NCBI GenBank assembly: GCA_039881145.1
Contig: JAYKKI010000038.1
Location: forward strand, 1,643,001 to 1,707,000
DNA length: 64,000 nt
Origin: Druceiella hillmani
Lineage: Eukaryota; Arthropoda; Insecta; Lepidoptera; Hepialidae
Direction: 5' to 3'
Shown: positions 44,694 through 55,922 of the stretch, piece after piece
How the letters are laid out: each line of letters starts with the position of its first letter
How positions within the stretch are numbered: the first letter of the stretch is position 1
The notes under the pieces: generated by a model
The model's input: the letters and a program-made list of their open reading frames with translations, nothing else
Database searches by the model: none
What the model was told of the DNA's origin: nothing
Position numbers and translations under genes: made by a program

Positions 44694-46001
44694 ATACAAA
44701 AATACAAACATGTTTTTATATAACATCGATCTTTAAGATGGGATTCGAATTCAATACAATGTTGCCATAAAGACTATTTAAAACATAAAGCATGTGTTAT
44801 TGCTATTTGTTGTGTAATTTAACATTTAAAAATTATTTTAAATAATTACAAAAGCAAATCTATTTAAAACTAAAGTTTGGAAATGAAGAGGGGAAGGGTT
44901 GTTTTGTTTATGGACATTGCCAAAAATATCTCTATTACATAAAAATTCCGAAAAAAATACATATGATTTTTTAATGAAATATTATTTATATATTATTTGA
45001 TAAAAAATTCTGAAAACGTGTTTATATATAGACGACATAAGAAAGAGTCAATTAAAGTTTCAGTGTCAAACCATTTCTGAAAAAAAAACTGCGTAGATAT
45101 TTTCAACAATATCACTAGCATCCCGAGATGTACATGAAGTTAAAAAATAACTCAATCAGATTATTCATCATCTCTAAATTTATTATATAAATTCTTGAGC
45201 GTTATTGAAATAAATGCGCGTGCATACGCTTTATAAATTTATTAATTTCAAGTGATTAAGTTAAACGATTTAGTAGAAAAACCGCTGTTAAAAAAATATG
45301 GTTACTTGAGCAATATTATACGAGTTTCGTTTTCTTCCTTTTGAGTTAAGAAGCCGTAAAAGGTAATAAGCTGCAAAATAAGTCATAAGATAGGTACTAA
45401 CCTAATTATCAGTTAAAAGCTCTACAAGTATGCATAATAAAAAATAAAAGGGAAAACTAAATACAATAGGCATTTGTCGCTCCTTTCAATTCTACTAACA
45501 TATGAATGTAACAACCGCTAAATATTTTTATCATAGTTTTAATAGATATTAACAAACAAGAAACTTGATCAGGGTCGTCGTGAAAATATCACACTTTGTA
45601 TCATATTTTAATAGCGATACTTTTTTAACCACACCCCTATTTAGCAACGGCTTGTGCTACGGCAGTCATACATAGTATTTGTTAAAATTAAGAAAACCCC
45701 GAAAAGTATAGCTAGAAAAGTCTGAGAAAATCGTTAATATTGATGATATAATTTATATTAGCCAGAATGATCAGCATCACAATATCTGGGGTATCAAACA
45801 GTTTAAATATGAATATTAATGACAGTGAAAAATAATGTCTAATGTAATTTATAAATGAATAAAGTAATTTATAAGTAATGAAATAATGTTATACATTATT
45901 ACTTCGACTTCAAGATGGTAATCGATATTCGAGAACATATAGCTCTACACTGTCTGATCAATGTTGCTTACGTAGTCTCTTTGAATACGCCTAATGCTCG
46001 G
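44694..46001. other. non-coding spacer
   Basis: A+T-rich; nothing recognised. Confidence 0.45.
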
Positions 46002-46053
46002 AGCTCACGAAAATATTCACTTCTATGTGTACAAGTGAATATTTTTGTGTGCT
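46002..46053. repeat. hairpin, 21-bp arms, 10-nt loop
   Basis: The left arm 46002-46022 (AGCTCACGAAAATATTCACT plus T) pairs with 46033-46053, with one G-T wobble and one mismatch. Confidence 0.88.
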
Positions 46054-49000
46054 GCACTTAATATAATTGTATCATGTGTTCCATAAACACTTGTCTTTGT
46101 AAGAATCAGAGAATATCTCAACTCAAATATGAATAGTGAGTTTCTTCATTCTAACACGTATTCAGCTACTTCTAGAATTCTTAACTTTTTCCAACTTACA
46201 ATAACTTATAAACTTGCTTTGATGTTTGAATTGTATTTTCCGGGGAATTCAAACCGAATACTTTTGTTTTTCAAATTGTCTTTGATGTCTTATTCGATTT
46301 TAAAATTTATTCAAATTTTTTTTCATCGGTCGATATTAAATAAAGTCTAACTCGTTTTAATAATTAATACTAACTGGATAATAAATAGCGAAATGTGCAG
46401 ATTACAGCAGGCTTATTATTTACAGTGCCGTACAATGTTTGTACTAAACCGAACGGAATATTTCCGAGTATGCCTAACACAATGTGAACATAAATTTTAG
46501 GCGCTTATCGCTTCATGTGGACGGAGGTTATTTTACAGATAAATTTTATATTTTGTTTATTTCATTAAAATTTTGGTGGGTTTTCAAGTGGGAAATTATA
46601 ATAAAACAAACATATTTTTGGGATCTGGATTTAATTTGAGTACATATGCTTTTGACCATAATGACTGCATTTTTGCTTGACTACGTGGATTTTTATTCAA
46701 ATATGAAAATATAATTATATTAATTATAATCACAGCTAGAGAAAAATGGAGCTTTTGTTGTTTTTATTCCTTACTAAAATAATTTCTAATGTATAAAACA
46801 AATATTAAAATGTCTAAATGTCAAACGGTTGAATAATTTTCTTTTTAATTAGCGATTACATATTAAATCATTCCATTGCCTTGGTTGCTATCGTGTTTCA
46901 AATAAAATTCATCAGTATATATTTATCTTTTCTATTGAGTTGATACAATTGTATATACCAGATATTTCTATGTATATATATTTCTATGCTCAAACTGCAG
47001 GTATTTTCATTAAGCCATTTAATATTTTCTTTTTGAATCTATCCCTTAAAGAAAATGTTTTTACTGCATTTTGCTGAATAAAAAAGAATTAATGTATTCT
47101 TCGGTAAAAATATAGAACTTAAAAAAATAGTTTGGGTCAGAACTTTTAATTTATAAATTTATTATTAGTACTAAATTTGATAAGAGATGGAACGCGTCCG
47201 TCATTTGGGATATAAAGGGTACTGACGACTTTCCTCACTAAAGTCGATTTGTATTCCACTTCATAATATAATTTGTATACCTAAAATCTATATAATTATT
47301 CACATTTAATATTAATAATAGAGTACAAATATTATACCGTGAATTGTACAATGTTAATTTTTTTATTAATTTTAGAACATTTCTCTTAACTTTATTAATT
47401 CCATTTTAATTGAAAAGTTTATTGTACTTCCTTTATAAAAAAGGTATAAATTTATATTTATTAATAATTAGAAAAAATCTGTACCTGTTTTTATTATTAG
47501 AAGAGTTTTTTAATTCAAACGTTTTTCGTTTGAATAACAAAATTCATTCGTTTTATTATTGAAACGTCATTTAAAAAAAAAAGGACGATAAATACATACG
47601 ACCGGAATTCAGTCTCCTGTTTTATTAAATAGAAAAAAAATTGTCCTAATTTTAAATGAAACGACCAAACATATAAAGCAATACAATTGGGAGGCCGATT
47701 TCACCAATTGTTGAGGAATTTGGAGAAATATCCTTTAACCCCACAAGCGAGAATATATTTTACTGAGTGACGCTACCTTGCAACAACTAGCGCCATTCAA
47801 ATATAAATAGTCAGATTAAAATGAGACAAAAATGTTGGACAATTATATATTATAGAAAAGAGCACGAAATGGCACATCAAATAGTAATACATTCGTTAAA
47901 AATAAGACAAATTTTTGTTAGGATAAATGTTCTTTTCACGTTTCCATTTAATGATTATTCATGCTTTTTTACAGTAGTACATTATATAAAAACTTTCCTT
48001 TTAGAAACCTTTGATTCTTACAAAAAGAGGGGTTTCTTTGCTTTCATCATTTTTTAAACTCGTAATTTAATAAATATGATACCAACACTTTGACTGTATT
48101 GTAACTACGAACCTTAGCACGATACAATTTATACTTTCGGTGTTTCACACTATTTTATCGATAAGGGGCGAGCACCAGTTTTACATATAAGCGACCTGCG
48201 CGTTCGAGAGGTCAAATTGTCCTTGTAAGTATGATCAGTGTAAAATGATATTTAGCATTGAAGTGAAAATCATATCACGTGAATTAATTTTAATCTGCTC
48301 TATAATTTATTATCTAGACGCTGTCTTCAAAAAATGATCGTTTGCAAACACAGCGTCCATATTTTGATGATTATTAAACCTATTAATAGGAAAATTTTAA
48401 ATTATTAGAGGTTTTTGTCTAAACTTATTGATAATGCTTCTACTAATAAGTTCATAGTTAATGTGGCTAACTAAAAATATACATTCGTTATCAGTTATCA
48501 TAACCATATCGAAAATATTAATTCTAAAAAATTTGCAAAAAACTCTATTTTCTCGTTGAATTCCTTATTAAGTTAAATGCATTTACACAGGTTAACTGTC
48601 AGAAATTTATTTGTTTGATCATCTTCGACATTGATGATTTTACTGTTATATAATAATACATAGGCAAATTAAAAAAACAATTATTACTTTGCATCAAACA
48701 CCATGTTGTGAAAATACAACGAAAGCACGATTTGTTTTTACTCCCCTTAAGAAGGTGGTCACATATATTAAAAAATCAAAAGGTTTACTATTATTCTTTG
48801 CTTGACTTGCATTAAATTATTTTTTGGATCTAAAACGTAATGTAATTATATCGATTTCTATGCAGCAGTTGTTTTTATCCATAAAAAATATTTTTAATTA
48901 AACATTTGAAGTGTTATTATTTGAATATTTGAAGTGTAATTATTTGAAAATCAACGTAAATATGTAATTTATAATTGGGTAAGAAGTGAAAATGTAATTG

Positions 49001-49124
49001 AACTGAATGTTACATTGGTGGAAAATAGAAGTCAATACATGGAATTAAAATAAAGCATATATTATCTTAGAAAAGTTATATCAAAACATATCTATATACT
49101 GCTCTGTATATTTAACTTTTTTGA
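46054..49124. other. A+T-rich non-coding DNA
   Basis: No gene supported. A 21-bp imperfect direct repeat lies at 48904-48924 and 48927-48947 (ATTTGAAGTGT...TATTTGA). A patch at 48165-48235 contains ATATAAGCG and a donor-like GTAAGTATG but is too compact to call a promoter plus exon. Confidence 0.4.
48904..48947. repeat. two-copy tandem repeat, 23-bp period
   Basis: The copies differ at one position (GTTATT against GTAATT). Confidence 0.85.
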
Positions 49125-49183
49125 CGTAATTATCAATACCTTATTCTTAACTGATGATTAAGAATAAGGTATTGATAATTACG
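49125..49183. repeat. perfect hairpin, 26-bp arms, 7-nt loop
   Basis: The arm 49125-49150 (starting CGTAATTATCAATACC) is exactly reverse-complemented at 49158-49183, around loop CTGATGA. It is the longest perfect non-microsatellite inverted repeat I found. Confidence 0.95.
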
Positions 49184-50214
49184 AAAGCACAACCTTAAAG
49201 CACAACCTCGTATATTATTTGAAACATTTATATTAATTGATGGTATAATAAGTAATTTGGTATTATGGTAACTAAAAAAATGTTCAGTTAAAAGATCACT
49301 CCGTTAAATGATTTCTAAGACACAGGGGGCACGTGAATAAAATTGATTTAATTTGTACGTATTGTTTGTTTTTATTTTTAGTTTATAAAATGTTTTTGTT
49401 ATACCAAGAACATATTGAAACAATGTCACGATTTAAAACTGCAATAATTTCCGTTATTTGACAGTTCCATTTGTTCATGCTAAAGCTCTAATTAGCAATG
49501 GAATACAACGCTGGTTGTCAGGATAGAGTAGGTTTTTAAATTCCATTATTTGAAATATTTTTAATAAATTAACCTAAACCTGAGTTTAGTTTTCTGAATG
49601 AGAATTTGTGTTAATGTTTTCAACTTTAATTTATGTGAATATTATTAAACTACAGAACTGTCTACTATTGGAAAAAGCATGTTAAAAGAATTAACGTATT
49701 TTTTAAATAAAAGAGACCTGGTAGAATTTTGAATCCAGACGCGTTTTATGTCGTAACAAAGAGAAAAATAAATTATCAATATTTCTAGCTTTTTTATTCT
49801 TCAAATTACGTCATATTAACTCAATTGCTCAAGTTCCATTGCTTTTCCGGTGAAACGAAATGAAAATGTCGTTTAAAAATCATTCTTAATATTTTGATAA
49901 GTTACATTTTAAGTTGTTTCAATGGCGGCTCATAACTTTTCGTTATTAAAAGTCCCTTTCGCTCTCAACGTGGTTGTTCTATAATCTCGAGTAATTAATT
50001 TTCAGAGAAAATAAAAAAAAAAACAATTTTATTTATTTTCGTTTCCTTACTAAATCTTTTCGAATCACTAAGCGTGTTTTTATGTAAACATGAAATTAGG
50101 AATTGTGAAAATAAATATTTTTGTATTCCTTATAACAAACCTTTTAAAATTATATTGCACGCGATATATAAAGGAAGAAAAATGAAACTTTTTAGGACCT
50201 TTATTTACCTCCTC
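49184..50214. other. non-coding spacer
   Basis: A+T-rich; nothing recognised. Confidence 0.45.
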
Positions 50215-50470
50215 CAATTCATATGAAACTATTTTTAAAAAGTTGGTAGTGTGAAATATGTGGGCTAGTAATACGTATAACTACGCCAAATTTTAAGTTT
50301 CGACATCGAGCGGTTTCTGAGAATAACTGCTGTGACCGGCATACGAACATACACGTGATTGACCTCATAAGGGTTCCGTTTTTCGTTGTAAGGCACGGAA
50401 CCGTAACAAACAAAAGTAAAACTCTCAAGCACGAGTAGAACTCGCACTGTGACGATTCCGTACATAGTTA
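50215..50470 (+). repeat. interspersed repeat (SINE or non-autonomous element type)
   Basis: The segment runs through AAGTTTCGACATCGAGCGG, TTTCTGAGAATAACTGCTGT and GACCGGCATACGAACATACA, then CCTCATAAGGGTTCCGTTTT and GGCACGGAACCGTAAC. It ends with AGTAGAACTCGCACTGTGAC. This succession (a 'GGTTTCTGAGAA', a '(GACA)n-like' stretch, then 'ATAAGGGTTCCGTTTTT...GGTACGGAACC') is a common arrangement in insect, especially lepidopteran, interspersed repeats. It is more G+C-rich than its surroundings. Exact ends and family are not determined. A GACGGACAGACAGACATGAG piece at 50679-50698 may be part of the same or a neighbouring insertion. Confidence 0.65.
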
Positions 50471-50692
50471 GATGTTTATAAATATTTAAGGATACATAGT
50501 ATTTCTGTTAAACCATTTATAAATATTAATTTTCCCATTCGTAAATATAAAGGGTAATATAACTTTCACAAGCGTAAACAAATAGAACTTACTTCAAAAA
50601 ATATAATATCTAGGGTAGTCTCTATAGCGTTCCTGTAACCTTCTTGTCAAATTTATGCACCCTGTTTCGTTCACTGTGACGGACAGACAGAC

Positions 50693-51605
50693 ATGAGAGT
50701 AATCTTCATTTTTTCGTCTTTTCTTCAAATATCTTCTCGTCAGAGGGTGGCCGTCATTATGGCTACTCTAAATTTAGATGTAGCTTCTTTAAAAAAATCC
50801 CTTGACGTTCATCAATACCATTTCATCAAATTGAGCAGCCATGACATCCGGCTTCTTCCAATATTTCTTCTGTTTTGGATTTTACCTTGCATCACAAGTC
50901 TTAATATTGTGTACCTTGATCTTGTTGCATGTCAATATATTGCATTTTCTGGTTTTAATTATACCCATAATTTCCATGTCCATGTAAATTCTTCTTAAAA
51001 CGTCGATGTTTCTTATTCTATACGTACATGATATTTTTAGGATTCTCCTATATACTCACGTCTCAACCACCTCTTTTAGTGGCTACCGCCATAAGTGTCC
51101 ACGGTTCTACTCTATAACGGTGAGTTGTGAAGACATAATATTTTGCCGACTGAACTCTTAGCTTCAGACACAAATTTCTATTTGTAAGTCCTTTTCCATT
51201 TTAATAAAGTTAGCTAGCGCTTTCTCTATTTTCATATCTATTTCGTTAATGAGTTCATCAAAGGGATTATTTATTGTACCAATACATGTAATATTTATCG
51301 ATTTGTTCTATATTCTTTCTATTAATTATAAAGTTCGTGTTATTTCGACGATATTATTAGATTATAATCATTTTCTTTGTACTTATTCAGAGTTAGACCG
51401 TGTTTCTTACGTATGTCGTGCGTATGTAGTTAGTCATTTTTTTCATTAATTTCTGTAAATCTTCTATATTTTCTACCAAAATAACCGTATCGACTGTATG
51501 TCTGATATCATTTATCAGTATTCCATTTACCTTAATTCTTTGCTTAATTACAGGGGTCATGAACAGTAATGGGTCAAGATGAAAGAAAATATTGATACCT
51601 GATAA
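50693..51605 (-). pseudogene. LINE reverse transcriptase, C-terminal relic
   Basis: Read on the minus strand, blocks appear in the order expected of a non-LTR retrotransposon polymerase. DPLLF near 51555 is comparable to the 'LSPLLFN' block. IKVNGILINDIRHTVDTVIL (51480-51545) is the RT active-site region, where the usual YADD reads TVD. VQSAKYYVFTTHRYRVEPWT (about 51115-51160) is comparable to 'LKCYVFSVLLYGVEAWTL'. Then follow LRLVMQGKIQNRRNIG and SRMSWLLNLMKWY (50830-50920), the 'L..QGKI.GKR..GRRR.SWL.NLR.W' ending. It closes with FKEATSKFRVAIMTATL and a stop near 50745. Frames shift several times and the catalytic Asp pair is damaged, so it is dead. The open plus-strand frame over 50693-50998 is its antisense shadow. 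Confidence 0.92.
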
Positions 51606-54554
51606 AAATAGAGAAGTTTTTTAAAAGACTTTCCTTGTCATTGGGGTATTTTGTTAAAAAAAAGAGACTAAAGAAAATATTAACTGGACCAAATTTTTTA
51701 TTCTCTTTTCCTTTTCATGTTTAAATAAAATATTTTTAACAAATTTCTTAATTTGTATTTATATTCTCACATCTTAGAATATTAGGACATCGTTATACTT
51801 TTAGTTGAAATATTTACATTTAACTTACACGCATTAAAGAAAATAAAAATAAAAAGCTTTTAAGATAATCACGTTTGCGTGTCGGTCAGTCACAGCCACT
51901 TTTCTCTGAATCTGTTTGATTTTTTTATAATTCCCTACGTCATGTGAACGGATGCCTCCACGTAACATGCAAAATTTTAAAAAGATTTTAGGGGAGAATT
52001 GTAATGCTGATTCTATTTATATTTAGTTGTATTTAAGAAAAACGACTTCGTATGATATTATTAAAGCAACTTTGAAGTCAATAAATGATGAGAATAAAAA
52101 ATAACACGATCCTGATTAACCATGCTGCATGGTTCCCTCTTTATAGTTGTGTTTTGAATTAAGGCAAACTCACATAAACATCCATTTTTTTAATTGAATG
52201 AATCTTATTTCACTCATATGAAACTTATTAAATACTTTTGAAAAAATTATTCATTCTATTTTTTACTAGAACTAACCACGTTAACGAATATAAGTGAAAA
52301 GCAAAAGTAAACGTTTGTGCAAAAAAATATGAGGGTCTTTAAAATAAGAGTTAATAGATAATAAAACAAGGTTTCATATTTCGAAAAAGTTTTTGACAAA
52401 AAATGGACTGAAAATAAAAATCTACGTAAATCACGCTTTAAAAAACAGGAATTTGTTACTTTTTATTCGTTATAAATAAAAGGCAAACGAAGAGCTGTAG
52501 GTATCTCGTTTAAAATTCGATTAGATATAAAGGATTTAGGGCATTAGCGCAGCCTCTCCCAGAAGGTATTAGAGTGATATAATATTGAATAAAACAGATG
52601 TCTTTAGTAGTTGTTACGGAATTATGGGATCGTTGGGTTGAACAGCAACTTCATTCTCTTGAAAATGAAAAAATATATATTTGTAAGATTATGACCAATT
52701 ATTTTCAATATTAAAATGATATTACTGACTTGCTATTTAGAGAAAAATACACAATTGTGACCACGGTCTTCTGCCTAATGTGTTTATTTAAAAAAAAACG
52801 ATTTCTATTCCGTATTAAAATACCTTATATAAATCTCCATGGTAGGTACTAAGAATTTCATGGAGATCGGTTGAGCAGTTGAGGTCTGAATAGAAACTGA
52901 CCAATAAACAGACGAACTCACATCCTCATTTAAATTTGATTGTTACGATTAAGATAATATAACTATGTGTGTGGTATTAGCCTTTAATTTTAATTTTAAT
53001 CTAAATGCTTAGTTATAACTAGACGTTAAATTGTGCGACTATCACTATTATACTTATTAATTGTTGTACTTATATACTTTTTTTACTACTATGTATATTA
53101 AAATTTAATTCACAAAAGTTCATCCTTTAAAGACGACAGTGTAAACTACCAACTCTGGCAAAGTAAATGTACTGTAAGTGTAATAAGACTGAGATTTATC
53201 CATCACTCTGACTCTTCATTTTACTTACCAACGTTAACTGAATCCTAGACATTAAAGACCACGATAAAACGATTATGGAGGAGATTTTGTCAATTCACCC
53301 GGTCCTTTATTTGAGTTAAGCTTGTTTATATTTTTATAACGGCGTAAAAACCATGGTTCGACGTTACTTCGGAAGGTTTTCGAAGGAAACGGTAATATGT
53401 TTATTTTGACTAAATGTTAGAATGCAACGCCATCTTAAGAAAGTCTTTAGATTTAGAGATTTGCATATTTGTTTTCGTTATTATTTTCTTCGAATAAAAC
53501 AAAACCTATTTAGCCAAAATAAAACCAAAAATAATTTTAAGGATAATTTTAAATACAACGCGGTAAAAAAAATCAAGGCCATAAAAAATTAATGCTTTAT
53601 GGAGACGGTTATTGTCACTTATAGTGAAATGAAGAATGAAATCTATATGAAAATGTTTACCATAAAAGTAGGGTGAAGATTTAATTTATAATGATTTTGT
53701 GGGTATTGAAAATGCAATTTAACTCTTATGTTAATATAAGAAAAAATATAATTAAATCATATTGAGAAGGAAGTACGTTCTATATTTATATGTAAAATTT
53801 TCGTTAAAGTACCATCATTTTTTTAACAATTTTTCGCTGAACTGGATTTTGATTTTACTGTTTTCATTTCAACCATTGCATGAATTCGTCAATTTTAAGA
53901 GTGCAGACTGATACGATATGTAAAGTATCTTGTTTTCTAAAGGGTTGTCCATATATTAAGTAATTAAAGAAGAGAACAATGCATGAGATCTAATTGCTTA
54001 TGTACAAAATATTAACAGAAACTAACCTCAGTATATTAAAGGCGTATATCAAATGGATAAAATTAAAGAACATCAAAAAATTACTAGACACATTTTGATT
54101 GCATTTTAAAATGCCACTTCAGTGATGGGCCATGTGAGAAAACAAATTTCATCTCTAATTTCGATGTATAGACAGATATTTTTATATAAAACCTATAACG
54201 TAAGAGCAGAACTCACACTACTCGAGCATCTTAAATACGCTTACGCATAAAGAAAGATATAAGGTTATTTAGTATTTATATTATACTATTCTCAAATATA
54301 AATATTATTGCCTAGTACCTATATTGCAGGCGTAAAATTACCCTGAAAATCCAAAAACAGTTTCGGAGACGCGGGCGGGAGACATATCCACAAAGAATAT
54401 TTCAACAATTTGTCCAAAATTATCGCAAATAAAATTTTCAAAAATACATTTTGGAATCTTCATAACTTGCTCTTTCAATTAATTGATGATTCAATTGGAA
54501 AATAAAATTAGTACATTATTTGTCCGATGTAAAACTGGTATACTAATTTCTGTG
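51606..54554. other. A+T-rich non-coding DNA with a LINE-tail patch
   Basis: No gene supported. A LINE/SINE-tail-like patch lies at 52835-52920, and a short 9-bp inverted repeat (ATCTCCATG/CATGGAGAT) occurs at its start. Confidence 0.4.
52835..52920 (+). repeat. LINE/SINE 3'-tail-like patch
   Basis: AATTTCATGGAGATCGGTTG then AGCAGTTGAGGTCTGAATAG and CCAATAAACAGACGAACTCA match the general 'TTTCAT..AAATCGGTTCAGCCGTT...ACAAACAGAC' tail of insect non-LTR elements. Confidence 0.55.
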
Positions 54555-54974
54555 TTAATTATGTGATAAACACGTGGCCTTTTTACCTTTTGGTATATGG
54601 AACTCTAAAAACCAATTTACTGTTAATTGCGTACTTATGCACCAAGATTTAGAATCTATGTTTGAATCAACATCACTAGACGATTGAAATATTATAACAT
54701 ATATTAACCGGATTCGAAATTCGGGAAAATATTTCACTTACGTTTTAGACTTTTTTTATTATAGTAATATTAAATATTAGACTTATATTTTACCTAATAA
54801 AGGTATCAGAATAAGTTTTACAAATATAAAAACGATTTATCCCATTTAAATCTGGGTTCGTCTGAGGAAGTAAACCTCTTTTCCGATCATATTCCACACT
54901 CCTTTTTTGCAATGTTGCAAAAAGGTCCTCTATTTCAAAGGAATCAAATGATCCCATTTCTTCGTGTAGTTTTT
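54555..54974 (-). CDS. candidate spliced gene piece, two exons, unidentified product
   Basis: On the minus strand a polypyrimidine acceptor (CTTTCTTTTTCGTGCATAG) precedes an open exon at 54974-54794, which ends at AG|GTAAAA. A 118-bp intron (54793-54676) follows, ending in TTTCAATCGTCTAG. A second exon starts at 54675 and ends either at AAAAG|GTAAAA (54587, 89 bp) or by reading on to a stop near 54555. The phases agree: two bases left by exon 1 plus one from exon 2 make a Ser codon, with no stop across the junction. Exon 1 encodes HEEMGSFDSFEIEDLFATLQ and then KRSVEYDRKRGLLPQTNPDL; exon 2 encodes SDVDSNIDSKSWCISTQLTV and then NWFLEFHIPK. The composition is balanced and unlike A+T-rich noise. 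No family is recognised. The first coding exon must lie upstream (above 54974). Alternatives are a decayed transposon protein with chance splice sites. Confidence 0.4.
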
Positions 54975-55491
54975 CTATGCACGAAAAAGAAAGTCCGGGG
55001 AAGGTATTTAACGCGATAAAAAATACGGTGCCTGTCACACGCGGGGTTACACAATACAAACGTACATAAGTACCTAAACTCTTCAAATAAAAGCAGGATT
55101 TGAAGTAATGATGTTACATATTGATTAGAATTCAAAGAGACGTAAAGAAATATACTGTTCCATTTTATCAAACTTTCCAAATCTTGTATTTATATTTCCT
55201 TTTCATTATTAAACATTTTTGAGATATAATACTACGATAAAAAAAATTTAACACTAACTTTGTCGCATTCTTGGTCGGTACTTCCCAATATTTTTATCAA
55301 TTAATGACTAATTGTGATTCGCAGCTTCGTTAGCGCGAGGAAGTTGAAAAATGATAATGTAATCTTAGCCTTGGAAATATCAAAGTAATACGATACATAT
55401 ACACACATTCATATTTGTATTCAAGCTCTTTACCACTAACGTTTCTGACACTTTTTAGTTGTCAGAAAATAAATTATCTTCCGTGGTGTAT
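54975..55491. other. flank upstream of the candidate gene
   Basis: An open minus frame continues above 54974 to 55086 (98 residues in total from that ATG), but that part is hydrophobic and less convincing than the exon. No upstream exon could be fixed. Confidence 0.35.
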
Positions 55492-55493
55492 AT

Positions 55494-55582
<89 letters not shown>

Positions 55583-55583
55583 C

Positions 55584-55638
<55 letters not shown>
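55492..55638. repeat. (CA)n and long interrupted (TA)n microsatellite
   Basis: A short CA block leads into about 135 bases of TA repeat with interruptions near 55551, 55559 and 55583-55587. Translations give meaningless Tyr-Ile repeats. Confidence 0.97.
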
Positions 55639-55639
<1 letters not shown>

Positions 55640-55721
55640 GTCAAACTCATTTTTGCATTTATGTTATTACTGTAAAGAATAGAACTTAAAAGACTTTGAG
55701 AGTTATTTATTACCAGCAAAT

Positions 55722-55772
55722 TGTAAAAAGACGCGTTAATTAAAATATCTTAAACTAACGCGCCTTTTTGCA
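55722..55772. repeat. inverted repeat, 17-bp arms
   Basis: TGTAAAAAGACGCGTTA (55722-55738) and the reverse complement of 55756-55772 match at 15 of 17 positions, around a 17-nt A+T-rich loop. The GACGCGTTA core is unusual for the region. Confidence 0.8.
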
Positions 55773-55857
55773 GTATCAGTAAGGGGTCATACATTCTCTC
55801 TCTCAGACATTGCACCAAAAAGTCATATTTAGCTTTTAATACTGAACGTTATACTTT

Positions 55858-55859
<2 letters not shown>

Positions 55860-55918
<59 letters not shown>
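55860..55918. repeat. (AT)n microsatellite
   Basis: About 29 uninterrupted AT units. Confidence 0.97.

Positions 55919-55922
<4 letters not shown>

Noticed and set aside
44730..44760. GATTCGAATTC as a possible tRNA B box
   Set aside because: No A box, cloverleaf or acceptor pairing could be found around it. No tRNA was supported anywhere in the window.
48165..48235. Possible promoter with donor GTAAGTATG
   Set aside because: From the TATA-like ATATAAG the initiator and donor would leave an exon of about ten bases; there is too little to support it.
50693..50998. Plus-strand 101-residue open frame
   Set aside because: The minus strand over the same bases encodes the conserved end of a LINE polymerase, so this is an antisense shadow.
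54790..55086. Minus-strand 98-residue open frame taken as one unspliced gene
   Set aside because: Its N-terminal third is hydrophobic and unlike the rest, and a good splice acceptor sits where the protein-like part begins. The spliced model fits better.
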